64,000 nt of DNA, taken from Xenorhabdus yunnanensis (lineage in GTDB: Bacteria; Pseudomonadota; Gammaproteobacteria; Enterobacterales; Enterobacteriaceae). Shown here piece after piece: positions 29,000 through 38,503 of the stretch. The stretch covers positions 55,831 to 119,830 of the forward strand of contig NZ_JAQRFI010000006.1 in the NCBI RefSeq assembly GCF_028598805.1, given 5' to 3'. The notes under the pieces are model-generated. The model was given only the letters and a program-made list of their open reading frames with translations, was not told where the DNA came from and searched no databases. Every line of letters starts with the position of its first letter. Within the stretch, counting starts at the first letter, position 1. The translations under genes and the position numbers were made by a program.

Positions 29000-29737
29000 A
29001 TTAACCTCTGTGTTATTAAAAATAATGGTGGCGACAATCTTTATTCTAAAATAAAATTTGTTGGGATGTCAATAAAATAAATATATTCAATATTGGAGTT
29101 TTACTTTCTCTTTAAATTAATATTATTTCAATTTTAATTAACTACATGGGATTTAAGTACGTGATTTCACATAGACATCCTGTTGTTTTAGTTGATATTT
29201 TATCTTTGGCGCTTGCGGTTAAATATTGAAATTAAATAATAACAAAGTGCATTTAACCATGCATAAACCATAAACTACTCATATATTTTAAAAACGTGAT
29301 TAAAATATTATAACCTACTAATAATTAGCATGGGTTTTATTATTAATGCATTATTTTCGCAGGTATAAATTATGTTTTTCATAAAAACAATTAGATAGTC
29401 CTATATTGATAATTTTGTCCATTCAACGCTTTCTTATCAATAACATTAGTATGTATTTTTTGAACTTAAGTGTGTTTATTTAACAAAAATAACCATGATA
29501 ACAATATTAGGTCTCTCTCAATTATCCTCGTTGAATGTCAAATTAGTTGATACTTCGCTATTTATTGAAGGAAGAACAAAGAAACACTCGAGGATTTTCC
29601 CCTCTACTGGCTGGCAGGAATAGTAGGTGTATTTTCTTGATGGAAAGTAGTATGAATTGAAAAATTCACATACCGTTTTGCACTGGACCGGAGCATCATA
29701 ATTTGGTTAATGTTTGGCTTTAAAATATAAAGATAAC
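29000..29737. other. AT-rich non-coding stretch upstream of the epimerase gene
   Basis: About 740 bp, very AT-rich, with no convincing gene. The part next to 29000 should hold the promoter of the minus-strand epimerase gene. The part near 29510-29737 has slightly higher GC and could be the decayed edge of an older element, but I see no protein motif. Confidence 0.4.
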
Positions 29738-30719
29738 TAACCTGAGCTTCGCTTAAGAAGGGAACTAAAGTGCCTGAGGCACGATCAAAGTTTTTGCTAA
29801 AGAAAACAAAATCGTGGAGATCCTCAGGCATGGTTAATTTAGAAGAACTTTACTGCTGCGTCGATGATTTTTGCCAAAAATTTATCCCTCTCTGGCATCA
29901 ACAACTCATTGAAAACGGATTACGTAAACGACACCGAGAAGCGTCCCTTTCTCTCAGCGAAGTCATGATGATCCTCATTTTATTCCATATGAGCCATTAC
30001 CGTGATTTTAAAACTTTTTATAATAAACATGTAAAACAATATATTATCGCCGACTTTCCCGGATTAGTCAGCTATACCCGCATGCTTACCCTGAAGAAAA
30101 GGGCGCTGATTCCTTTATGCGCTTTTCTTTCGTCACGTAAGGTGGCAACCCAAGGGATCGCTTTTATTGATTCCACCAAAATTGCCGTTTGTCATAACCT
30201 TCGTATTCCCCGTCATCGGGTATTTGAGGGAATGGCACAACGAGGAAAAACAAGTACAGGCTGGTTTTATGGTTTTAAACTTCATCTGGTTATCAATGAT
30301 TGCGGCGAATTGTTAGCCGTGAAACTAACCGCAGGAAACAAGGATGATCGTCAGCCAGTCAAAGCGCTGACAAAAGGATTAACAGGATGTTTGTATGGTG
30401 ATAAGGGGTATTTATCCTAGGCTTTGTGTGATGAATTGGAAGCAGAAGGTGTCACGTTAATCACGAATGTCCGGAGTAACATGAAAGCCAAGGCATTATC
30501 TCTCTGGGATAGATTGATGTTAAGGCGGCGGTTTTTGATAGAAACAGTCGTCGATCAGCTCAAGAATATTTCTCAGATAGAGCATTCAAGGCATCGCAGT
30601 CAGCTCGGCTTTTTATTGGAAGTTGCTGCCGGCCTTATTGCTTATACATTCCAACCTAAAAAGCCGAGCTTGAATCTACGGGATAATGATATCGCTATTT
30701 TTAAACGAAGCTGAGGTTA
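29738..30719 (+). mobile_element. IS982-family insertion sequence
   Basis: About 980-bp element. The ends TAACCTGAGCTTCGCTTAA (29738-29756) and, reversed, TAACCTCAGCTTCGTTTAA (30701-30719) form inverted repeats of the IS982 type with two mismatches. The single transposase gene is interrupted by one amber codon. No clear target duplication was found at the borders. Confidence 0.8.
29830..30714 (+). pseudogene. IS982-family transposase with one in-frame amber codon
   Basis: DDE transposase of the IS982 family starting MVNLEELYCCVDDFCQKF at 29830. Motifs: AFIDSTKIAVCHN (first Asp), GFKLHLVINDCGEL, AGNKDDRQPV (second Asp), YGDKGYLS and, after the stop, the RRRFLIETVVDQLKN region with the catalytic Glu. 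A TAG at 30418-30420 interrupts an otherwise open frame (DKGYLS-stop-ALCDELEAEG). In relatives this position is usually Gln, so a single CAG-to-TAG change explains it. Transposition would need suppression of the amber codon. Confidence 0.85.
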
Positions 30720-31118
30720 ACTATTAATTTTAAAAAATCATTTTATTACTTGAAATTTAAAAGAATTAAATTTCTTAAAATAAACATCCATTGATACAAT
30801 TATCTTTAAAAGTTAATAAAAACAGTATAATTATTACCATACTGCTTTGCAAGAAGTTATGAGGAGCTGCCCACGGTCTTCTTACCATAGTTTCCATTAG
30901 GCGCGTACACACTATTCTTATAAAATTTATATTGGTAAATTATAACCACAAAAAAGGGGTCTTTTCTCTGGGAAGGTGTTCAAGATTATTACTTCGCTAC
31001 AATGCTGTTGTGACTTACTATTAACTATCGACTCAATTAAATAACAGAGTCAATATTCAAATAATCTCACAACAGCAGCTCGATACTCGATTAGGTAATT
31101 ATTGCTCTATAAAAGTGG
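30720..31118. other. Non-coding stretch between IS982 and a MITE
   Basis: About 400 bp, AT-rich. It contains CAACAGCAGC/CTGTTGTGAC-type short inverted words (31009-31080) but no gene, promoter or terminator that I can defend. Confidence 0.35.
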
Positions 31119-31289
31119 CAGGGCGAGATCTCACATTTTTAGCATGATTATTATGGGTGATAACTATTTTTATGTTTAATAAATGCTCAAATCAGATATA
31201 AAAACCTATCAATAAAATCGTATTGAATGTGCAAAATTATCAATATTCACGCATTGATTGATTTTTATAAAAAGTGAAATCCCGCCCTG
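31119..31289. repeat. MITE with ISAs1-like ends (171 bp)
   Basis: Left end CAGGGCGAGATCTCACATTTTTA and the reverse of the right end CAGGGCGGGATTTCACTTTTT form terminal inverted repeats of the CAGGGC type seen on the ISAs1-like IS at 24221. ATAAAAGTG flanks both sides (31109-31117 and 31290-31298), a 9-bp target duplication, with one extra G on the left. No coding capacity, so it must be mobilised in trans. Confidence 0.7.
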
Positions 31290-31315
31290 ATAAAAGTGAG
31301 AGGTGAAATATTAAT

Positions 31316-32260
31316 TTAATTATTTTTGATGGTTTTTTCAATATTTTTTTGAATGGAAATCATCCAATTTGTAAAAGCCACGCCTAAGCTTCTATGTTTC
31401 ATGCCATATTCAACAAATGCTTTCATATACCCTAATTTATTACCACAATCATAACTTTTTCCATATAGAAGATAGGCTTCTACCCTCTCTTTTTTCATCA
31501 GAATATCAATTGCGTCTGTTAGCTGAATTTCGTCTCCTATACTAGGCAACGTTTTTTCTAATATAGGCCAAATTTTTTCAGACAACACATAACGGCCAAC
31601 AATGGAAAGGTTAGATGGAGCTTTTTCAGGTTTGGGTTTTTCGATGACACGAGTGATGGGTTTACTATCACCTGGTTGTAATTTTTGGCCAAGACAATCA
31701 ACAATTCCATAATTGGATACACACTCTATTGGTACAGGTTCTACAAGAATTTGACTGATTCCTTTATTATTGTAACGCGATATCATCTCACTCAGGTTAT
31801 ATGACATATTTGAACTGTATTCATCCAAAATAACATCCGGTAAAAGAACTGCGAAAGGTTCATCTCCTACCAATGGCTTAGCACATAATATAGCATGCCC
31901 CAACCCTTTCGCTATTCCTTGTCTAGTTTGCATTATTGTCACATGACTTGGACAAATGGACTGAATCTCATCTAACAACTGCCTTTTTACCCTTTTTTCA
32001 AGAATTGCCTCTAACTCAAAACTAGTATCGAAATGGTTCTCTATAGAATTTTTAGATGAATGAGTGACAAGTATAATTTCATTAATACCAGACTGAATAC
32101 ATTCATTGACTACATATTGAATAAGCGGTTTATCAACTAAGGGCAACATTTCTTTAGGAATAGCTTTTGTAGCAGGTAACATCCTTGTACCTAAACCTGC
32201 AACTGGAATAACTGCTTTTTTTACTTTTCTATATATTAATGACACGTTTTTTTCCTGCAT
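31316..32260 (-). CDS. UTP-glucose-1-phosphate uridylyltransferase (GalU/GalF family)
   Basis: Nucleotidyltransferase making UDP-glucose from UTP and glucose-1-phosphate, 314 residues. Motifs: [20 protein letters not shown] (nucleotide loop), [44 protein letters not shown] (Mg-binding Asp), [35 protein letters not shown]. It preserves the catalytic features, so it is probably active GalU rather than the inactive GalF paralogue. It stands alone among IS elements on the same strand as the epimerase-cupin-propeller genes, and may be part of the same sugar pathway or a displaced housekeeping gene. AT-rich. Confidence 0.85.
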   Translation of the reverse strand: MQEKNVSLIYRKVKKAVIPVAGLGTRMLPATKAIPKEMLPLVDKPLIQYVVNECIQSGINEIILVTHSSKNSIENHFDTSFELEAILEKRVKRQLLDEIQSICPSHVTIMQTRQGIAKGLGHAILCAKPLVGDEPFAVLLPDVILDEYSSNMSYNLSEMISRYNNKGISQILVEPVPIECVSNYGIVDCLGQKLQPGDSKPITRVIEKPKPEKAPSNLSIVGRYVLSEKIWPILEKTLPSIGDEIQLTDAIDILMKKERVEAYLLYGKSYDCGNKLGYMKAFVEYGMKHRSLGVAFTNWMISIQKNIEKTIKNN

Positions 32261-32512
32261 TTACATTTAGATTATAAATTATTTATAGATATGTTAACCA
32301 AGTAGAAATCCAAGGCTGCCATATATAAATCAACACTAGTAAGGAATGGTAATTAAATTAACCTAATGTCAATCATCATTAATTTGAAATGGGTGACATA
32401 TAACTGTTCCTTTTTGATACAATTTGTTAGGGATATAATATCGTTTTTTTGGTTTGTTTTTAAAGTATAAAGTGTATAGCAGATTCATATAATAAGTACA
32501 ATGCCATTATAT

Positions 32513-33470
32513 TCAAAGTAAATGAGTACGTACTCCCTTGAATGACTCATTAGGTGTTTTACCATCTCGCATTTTTCGGGAGCGATTATTCAATCGATTT
32601 ACCACAAACATTATCTCTTGATCAGACACTTTATTAAAATCCATTCCTTTTTGAAAATATTGTTTGATAAACCCATTCGTATTTTCATTTATTCCTCTTC
32701 CCCAAGGTGAATAAGCATGGGAAAATAAACGTTGATGCCTAATCTTTGACTAATAATTTCATGATCTGCAAACTCTAAACTATTATCAAACGTTATTGTC
32801 TTAACGCTTTTTTCTAATGGGTATAAAGCTTTCTCCACCTCCTTCTCAACTTCTGATGAAGTTTTATTTTATAATGATTATAAATAACTTCTTACGTTCA
32901 ATAAATGTCAATAATACTCTTTTTTATCTTTTCCAATGATCGAATCACCTTCCTAGTCACCGATACACATTTTTTATCAACAATTTCTGAACGTTAATCA
33001 ATACTGACTCGATTTTTAATTTTGCCGCATCGTTCATAGTGGCCATAACGTCTACGATACGGCTTCTTAGCAATTCTAAAATGTTGCCACAAATCACTAC
33101 CATCTAATTTATCTTTATAAATCAATCGATAAATGGTCTCATGATGTAAAGAAATTCCCGTTTCTCTCTTGAGGTATCCAACCACCTGTTCAGCAGGGCG
33201 GGAGCATACTTTAATTAATATTTAGCCTTAAAATGTAAATATTATTCTTTAACTCTATGGTCTCCTATAAAAGTTTAAAGAATTGTTTATTTGATTGTAT
33301 TTTGCTCGATTTAAACACCGTAAAATCGCACTTTTAAAAAATAATCATCTTTAAAATATAGCTAAAATAGTGTGCTCACGCCCTGCCTGTTCAGGGCTTA
33401 AATCCTGCCAAATTAATTTCTTTATCCATTTTTTACCTCAGCGGTAATTTTCACGGCTTTATTTAAGCTA
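32513..33470 (-). pseudogene. IS30-family transposase remnant, split by a MITE
   Basis: Degenerate IS30-family transposase on the minus strand. The C-terminal end reads ...TPNESFKGVRTHLL-stop at 32513 with the family-typical SPWGRG-NENTNGFIKQYF region before it (in several frames). The middle holds GYLKRETGISLHHETIYRLIY (about 33130-33185), the IS30 hallmark. Upstream of the MITE the frame resumes with KKWIKKLIWQDLSPEQ, which joins to VVGYLKRE across the 9-bp target duplication. The N-terminal helix-turn-helix is missing. Frameshifts occur in 32700-32990. Dead element. Confidence 0.8.
33194..33385. repeat. MITE with ISAs1-like ends (192 bp), 9-bp target duplication
   Basis: Terminal inverted repeats CAGGGCGGGAGCATACTTT (left) and, reversed, CAGGGCGTGAGCACACTATTT (right) closely match the ends of the degenerate ISAs1-type element at 24221-25413. 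CCTGTTCAG is present on both sides (33185-33193 and 33386-33394). It interrupts an IS30-type transposase gene, which reads through when the MITE and one repeat copy are removed. No coding capacity. Confidence 0.85.
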
Positions 33471-33533
33471 ACAATTTGATATCTTTATGTTTCGATCAAT
33501 TGTGTACAGATCATAGTACATTTTCCTTTGGCG

Positions 33534-33603
33534 AGAAAGATGCTGACTATAGCAACTGACCACCTTTCTGAAAAATTGCACTTATTAGTCGAATGCGCCT
33601 ATG
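33534..33603. repeat. 70-bp inverted repeat, left copy, bounding the MFS/LysR pair
   Basis: The 70 bases 33534-33603 are the reverse complement of 35800-35869 with two mismatches. The copy ends one base from the stop codon of the MFS gene. Together with the right copy it brackets exactly the MFS and LysR genes. It contains the words GGTGGTCAGTTGCTATAGTCAGC and CGACTAATAAGTGCA in reverse orientation. Confidence 0.9.
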
Positions 33604-34758
33604 TTATGATATTTTTCTATCAAGTGAATTATTTATATAAATCACTCCTACTGCAGATAACGTTATTAAAGCAGCAAATATAGGAATGTAAGATAAACCA
33701 GGCCCATGATCTATAATAACTCCGGCTATCCAAGCTCCTATGGCATTTCCTAAATTAAAAGCTGCTATATTAAGACTGGAAGCAAGGCTTTGCCCAGATC
33801 CTTCAGTATTTTTTAATATCCATGTCTGTAATGGAGAAACAGTAGAAAATGCTGTTGCTCCAAGTAATGCAGTAAAAATTAAAGCTGATAATTTATAGTT
33901 TATAGCCCAAGTCATTATTGCTAATGTAATGCCTAATAAAGTAATTGTCAAAATTAAGGTAGGTAAAAGTTTCTTATCAGCTAGTCGTCCGCCAGCAATA
34001 TTACCTATTACTAAGCCAACCCCAAACAGTAATAAAATAGGCGATACTACTGACACATCAAAACCACTTATTTGAGTTAGTATTGGAGCAATAAACGTGA
34101 ATACGGCAAAGAAGCCAGCATAGTCTAAAGTGGTGACTAATAATCCTAAAATAACAGGTCTTCTTACCATTGATTTTAAATCAGTACGCCAATTATTTAT
34201 ATCAGATGGTTTACCTTCAGAAGGAACAAACGCAGCAATGATAGCTAAACAAACAATCCCCACAATTGTTATAGCCCAAAAAGTTGCTCTCCACCCTAAA
34301 TGTTGCCCAAACCAAGTCCCAAAAGGAACTCCAGCTATATTCGCAATAGTAAGTCCTGTAAACATAATAGCAATAGCAGATGAACGCTTTTCAATAGGAA
34401 CTAAATTGGCTGCAACTACAGAGCCAATTCCAAAAAAAGTACCGTGAGTAAAAGCGGTCAATATACGTGCTGCCATTAACAACCCATAAGTCGGAGCCAA
34501 AGCACATGCCGCATTGCCACATATAAATATTACCATAAGCACCAACAATACACGCTTGCGAGGCCAATGACTCATTAGGCTCGTTAGCAATGGTGCTCCA
34601 ATAACAACACCTAATGCATATCCCGATATTAGCAATCCTGCAGCAGATATGGAAACTCCCAAATCAGCACCGACCTCAATTAATAACCCCATAATAACAA
34701 ATTCAGTTACACCAATCCCAAAAGCTCCAACAGTTAACGCATATAATGCAAGTGGCAT
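33604..34758 (-). CDS. MFS efflux transporter, DHA1/AraJ-like
   Basis: Twelve-helix major facilitator of 384 residues in the drug:H+ antiporter-1 family (AraJ, YdhP, Cml-like). The N-terminus ALYALTVGAFGIGVTEFVIMGLL is diagnostic of the subgroup. The loop 2-3 motif reads SHWPRKRVLL (a variant of GxLaDrxGrk), and motif C-like GVPFGTWFGQHLGWRATFW lies in helix 5. It probably exports a small toxic compound or sugar. It is divergent from a LysR gene with a 140-bp shared region, a common resistance-gene layout. The stop codon lies against a 70-bp inverted repeat. Confidence 0.88.
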   Translation of the reverse strand: MPLALYALTVGAFGIGVTEFVIMGLLIEVGADLGVSISAAGLLISGYALGVVIGAPLLTSLMSHWPRKRVLLVLMVIFICGNAACALAPTYGLLMAARILTAFTHGTFFGIGSVVAANLVPIEKRSSAIAIMFTGLTIANIAGVPFGTWFGQHLGWRATFWAITIVGIVCLAIIAAFVPSEGKPSDINNWRTDLKSMVRRPVILGLLVTTLDYAGFFAVFTFIAPILTQISGFDVSVVSPILLLFGVGLVIGNIAGGRLADKKLLPTLILTITLLGITLAIMTWAINYKLSALIFTALLGATAFSTVSPLQTWILKNTEGSGQSLASSLNIAAFNLGNAIGAWIAGVIIDHGPGLSYIPIFAALITLSAVGVIYINNSLDRKIS

Positions 34759-34898
34759 GATTATTACCTTATTGGAAAAATAATTGTCAGGAAAATCGCT
34801 TCCATCAGATGATCAAATGATTTACAGTTTAAATGAATTGATATGTAATTCCAAAAAGATAAAACAGACTATCTCTTTTTCCAAAATGGAATAATTTT

Positions 34899-35798
34899 AT
34901 GGCTCTGAATAACCTTGATGATCTTGTGACTTTCTTAACAGTTGTGGATTCTAAAAGTTTTTCATCAGCTGCACGGATAATGAATCAAACACCTTCTAGT
35001 GTCAGCAAACAGATAGCACGGCTGGAAGCAGCCCTTAGTATAAGCTTATTCGAACGAAACACTCGAAAAATAAAAATCACCGACGAAGGAAAAACTGTAG
35101 CTAAGCATGTGCGTACAGTGTTAACAATACTGGAAAATATTTCCAATATAGATAATAAAGGAAATACCAATCTAGAAGGAAACATTAAAATAACAGCACC
35201 AGTGGCATTTGGAGAAAAATACATTACAAAAGAAATTATTTCCTTTGTAAAAAAACACCCTGATATTAATTTTAATTTACAACTTACTGATCGAATACTT
35301 GATATATACAGTAATAACTTAGACCTTGCTCTACGTTTTGGTCAATTGACAGATTCTCGATTAATTGCCACACCTCTAGCTACTAGCGAACGTATACTTG
35401 TTGCCTCACCGGAATATGTGAAAAAACACCTCATATCACACCCTAATGAACTTAAGAATCATAATTGCCTTCTATTCTCTTATCCAGGACTTCTTCAACA
35501 AACATGGTTTTTATGTACATCTGAACAACAAATTGAAATCATAGTGTCAGGTAATTTGCGTAGCGACAATAGTCAAGCTATCAAGGTATGGTGTATTGCT
35601 GGATTAGGTATAGCATTGAGAGAAAAATGGGATGTAAGCGACGAGATAGGCACAGGTAAACTGGTTAGGATTCTACCAGATTGGAAAGAAAAAGAAACAA
35701 CGGTAAATATAATCAGAGCTCGTAGGGAGCCTATTCCCCGAAGGGTAAGAGCTTTTATTGACTATTTAACTAATGAATGGAAGAATTCCAAATTTTAA
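34899..35798 (+). CDS. LysR-family regulator of the adjacent MFS gene
   Basis: LysR-type regulator of 299 residues. The helix-turn-helix is in residues 8-66 (TFLTVVDSKSFSSAARIMNQ, TPSSVSKQIARLEAALSISLFERNTRK). The effector domain includes ITAPVAFGEKY and IAGLGIALREKWDV. It is transcribed divergently from the MFS efflux gene, so local control of that gene is inferred. Its stop is 2 bp from the right 70-bp inverted repeat, so the pair may move as one unit. AT-rich codon use compared with the LysR genes at 9.7 and 38.5 kb. Confidence 0.88.
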   Translation: MALNNLDDLVTFLTVVDSKSFSSAARIMNQTPSSVSKQIARLEAALSISLFERNTRKIKITDEGKTVAKHVRTVLTILENISNIDNKGNTNLEGNIKITAPVAFGEKYITKEIISFVKKHPDINFNLQLTDRILDIYSNNLDLALRFGQLTDSRLIATPLATSERILVASPEYVKKHLISHPNELKNHNCLLFSYPGLLQQTWFLCTSEQQIEIIVSGNLRSDNSQAIKVWCIAGLGIALREKWDVSDEIGTGKLVRILPDWKEKETTVNIIRARREPIPRRVRAFIDYLTNEWKNSKF

Positions 35799-35799
35799 T

Positions 35800-35869
35800 C
35801 ATAGGCGGATTCGACTAATAAGTGCAATTTGTCAGAAAGGTGGTCAGTTGCTATAGTCAGCATCTTTCT
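35800..35869. repeat. 70-bp inverted repeat, right copy
   Basis: Reverse complement of 33534-33603, 68 of 70 positions identical. It starts 2 bp after the LysR stop codon and lies just outside the IS256-type element that begins at about 35901. Confidence 0.9.
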
Positions 35870-35976
35870 ACCATAGAAAAATACACTATGACCTATAGAC
35901 GACGGTAGGGCAAACGGGTCTAATTTATACAGATGAAAATCCCAAAACCGTCGACTCTGTTTCTAAATTTGTGTAA

Positions 35977-37095
35977 TTGCCTGTTTTTGATATGTTTAAT
36001 TTATCAACTAAAACAGATGAAAAGATGGACGAGAAACAGTCACACGCTTTGGCTACTGAGCTGGCTAAAAATCTCAAAACCCCGGAATATCTCAGCCAGC
36101 TCTCCCGTTTCCTCAAAAAACTGACCGTTGAAACCGCGCTCAAAGCTGAGTTGGCCGCACATTTGGGTCATGAAAAACACCAGCCAAAGTCTGGCTCTAA
36201 TACCCGTAATAGCTACTCCTCTAAAACGTTGCTGACTGAAGAAAGTGAGTTGGCTCTGCAAATTCTTCACAGGTCTGACGAACTAACTCTCTCACTCGCA
36301 AAGCGACTTCATCTGTCAGCACTTTGTATCTGTATTTCGTTACCCATACAAAATGATATTCAATCTGAAATACCGTGTGGCTGCCATATCTGTAATCCAT
36401 ATTGCACCTCTCGAGCAACACAGTATCGCAGCTAAAGCTGACCGACTAAAGTCGGTGGTTTTAACCTTTCATATGGAAAATAAATCAGTCTTCATTGCGT
36501 TAGGCATTAATACCGAAGGTCACAAAGAACTGCTGGGCTTGTGGCTAGCTGAAAATGAAGGGGCCAAATTCTGGCTCGGCGTGTTGACGAACCTCCATAA
36601 TCGGGGGCTTAAGGATATTTTATCGCGTGTGTAGATGGGTTAAAAGGCTTTCCTTAGGCGATTAATGCGGCTTATCCGCAGACCCGGGGGCAGTTGTGTA
36701 TTATCCACATGATACGCAATAACCTGCGTTATGTATCCTGAAAAGACGCCAAACCGGTTGTCAAAGATCCGAAACAGATTTATCAGACCCCGACAGAAGA
36801 AATGGCTCAACAGGCCTTAGTGGCTTTTGCTGAACAGTGGGACGAGCGTTATCCCCAAATCAGCCGACGCTGGCGAGAGAACTGGAACAATCTGTCCACG
36901 TTCTTTTTCTTTGCCTATCCAGCTGAAATCCGAAAAGTGATTTACACGACGAATGCCATCGAATCGCTAAACAGTGTCATTCGGCATGCCATTAAGAAAC
37001 GTAAAATATCCCCATCTGATGATTCAGTGAAAAAAGTGATTTGGCTAGCGATTCAAGCGGCGTCTAAAAAATGGACCATGCCGATCCAAGATTAG
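35977..37095 (+). pseudogene. IS256 (mutator-type) transposase, fragmented
   Basis: N-terminal part: LSRFLKKLTVETALKAELAAHLG, then the HEKHQPKSGSNTRNSYSSKT motif typical of IS256 members. It is interrupted at about 36257 by an IS200/IS605 fragment and resumes at about 36464 with [21 protein letters not shown] and [18 protein letters not shown] gap with frameshifts (36635-36800) is followed by the C-terminal part with FAYPAEIRKVIYTTNAIESLN, the family's signature. It ends early near 37095. Not functional. Confidence 0.88.
36221..36463 (-). pseudogene. IS200/IS605 TnpA fragment inside the IS256 element
   Basis: Minus-strand reading [19 protein letters not shown] then [20 protein letters not shown] is the N-terminus of a Y1 HUH transposase (TnpA); HFVW is where the family's HUH motif would be approached. 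Only about 60 residues are present. The outer edge contains CCGACTAAAGTCGG (about 36440-36453), the subterminal hairpin usual for this family. The junctions with IS256 sequence are near 36257 and 36463. Confidence 0.8.
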
Positions 37096-37200
37096 CGCCT
37101 TGCGATGAGTCGTTTTATGATTGAATTTGGTGACCGTCTAGACGGTCACGTTTAATCGGAAGTGGCGATTACACAAAATATTAAACAAGGTCCCACCGTC

Positions 37201-38358
37201 AGGACTTTCATCGGATAATCATTATCCCAGCCTGTCTTCTGGCGCTTAGTCTTCACCCCCACTTTAACCGACTTCTCATTTTTCAGCAGGTTCAGTGCTA
37301 TTTTATTCATTAACGCTATTTTTTAGCCGCATGACCGCTTCTCAGGCGCTGGCTATCCTCACCAAAACTGACATCCAATTGCCAGTGCAGTTTATTTTCA
37401 ATATACCAATGGCTGCGGATTGCATAGGCAATAAACTCGGCGAATTTATCACGATGACTGATAATGTAGTAGCGCCTTTCATAACTCGCTGTTTTTCCTT
37501 GCTCTTCCCGCCATGACTCCCAACGTGTACCTCTGAGGATGACGCCCCTGCAACCAATTCACTTCGTTAATCAACCATAACTGACGCTGCTCTACGACCA
37601 TGATCGCCGTTCGTACTTCGGTAGTGAGCAGGGGAAACGCCCGTAAAACCTGTCGTCAACTGGGTATCCAAAAACAGGTTAATATCGTCGTAAAACTCAC
37701 CTTGATTTCCTTTCAAGGCCAACACATAATCGGCCTTTCCCATGACAATCTGGTTAGCTATTGGGTGTTGACAACCCATGGCGTCAATCGTGATGGTGGA
37801 ACCTTCAATATCCAGCAAAGCGAGGAGTGTGGGGATCGCGGTGATCTCGTTCGATTTACCGGAGACCTTCACCTGACCTAAACAGAGTTGATTCGCCACC
37901 GCCTAGGCGCTGACCAAATGAATAGCGAGGAGCCACTGGCTTTATCGAGTGTTCCTCTCATTGTTTTGCCATCCAGCGCAATAATGTCGGCGGAGATTTT
38001 GGTTAAGTCATTCACCCATTCGATAAAAGCATGTCCGAATTCTTGGGGTTAAGCCAGTTTATCACATCTTCAAAGGTATCATGGCTAGTATGCCATTGGG
38101 GAGGTCCAGAAATTGTCTGAACCAATCCTCTTTGGATTTCCCGTATTCCCCAATCTCATTAAAACTCTCACAACCACAGATAACGGCACAAATAGAGATG
38201 GTGAGAATGTCGATAAGTGAGTGTTGTTTAGTGCGATTAAGTCGGGGATCGGTGAGATGTCCAAAGGTATTACTTATAGTGGTTACTTTCATGGCGGTTT
38301 CTACAGTTATCATTAACAGAAAACTGATTGTAAATCACAAACTGCCATCAACGCCCTG
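37201..38358 (-). pseudogene. ISAs1-family transposase and IS remnant
   Basis: Second, distinct ISAs1-type copy. N-terminus at 38062-38313 (NTFGHLTDPRLNRTKQHSLI, CAVICGCESFNEIGEYGKSK), a shifted middle (37567-37899, with SNEITAIPTLLALLDIEGST, ITIDAMGCQHPIANQIV and YVLALKGNQGEFYDDI) and a decayed C-terminus reaching the IS256 border at 37201. The outer right end, read in reverse, begins CAGGGCGTTGATGGCAG (38342-38358), the CAGGGC end type. Multiple frameshifts; not functional. Confidence 0.82.
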
Positions 38359-38503
38359 CCTTTCTGTGCTGAAGGCACCCTGCTGACTTCCTTGTTCAAT
38401 TTGGACCCGTTTGCTCTGGACTTTTGTCTTGCAAACGGGATGAGTTCATATAGATATGATATGTTATAGCGTAGTTCCCACAAGTAAATCATCAGGTTAT
38501 TGC

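Larger units (their letters stand above)
35901..37200 (+). mobile_element. IS256-family element, degenerate, with nested IS200/IS605 fragment
   Basis: About 1300 bp, the usual IS256-family size plus a small insertion. Ends GACGGTAGGGCAAAC (left) and, reversed, GACGGTGGGACCTTG (right) are imperfect inverted repeats. The right end abuts the truncated 3' end of an ISAs1 transposase, suggesting it inserted there. The transposase is broken. Confidence 0.7.
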
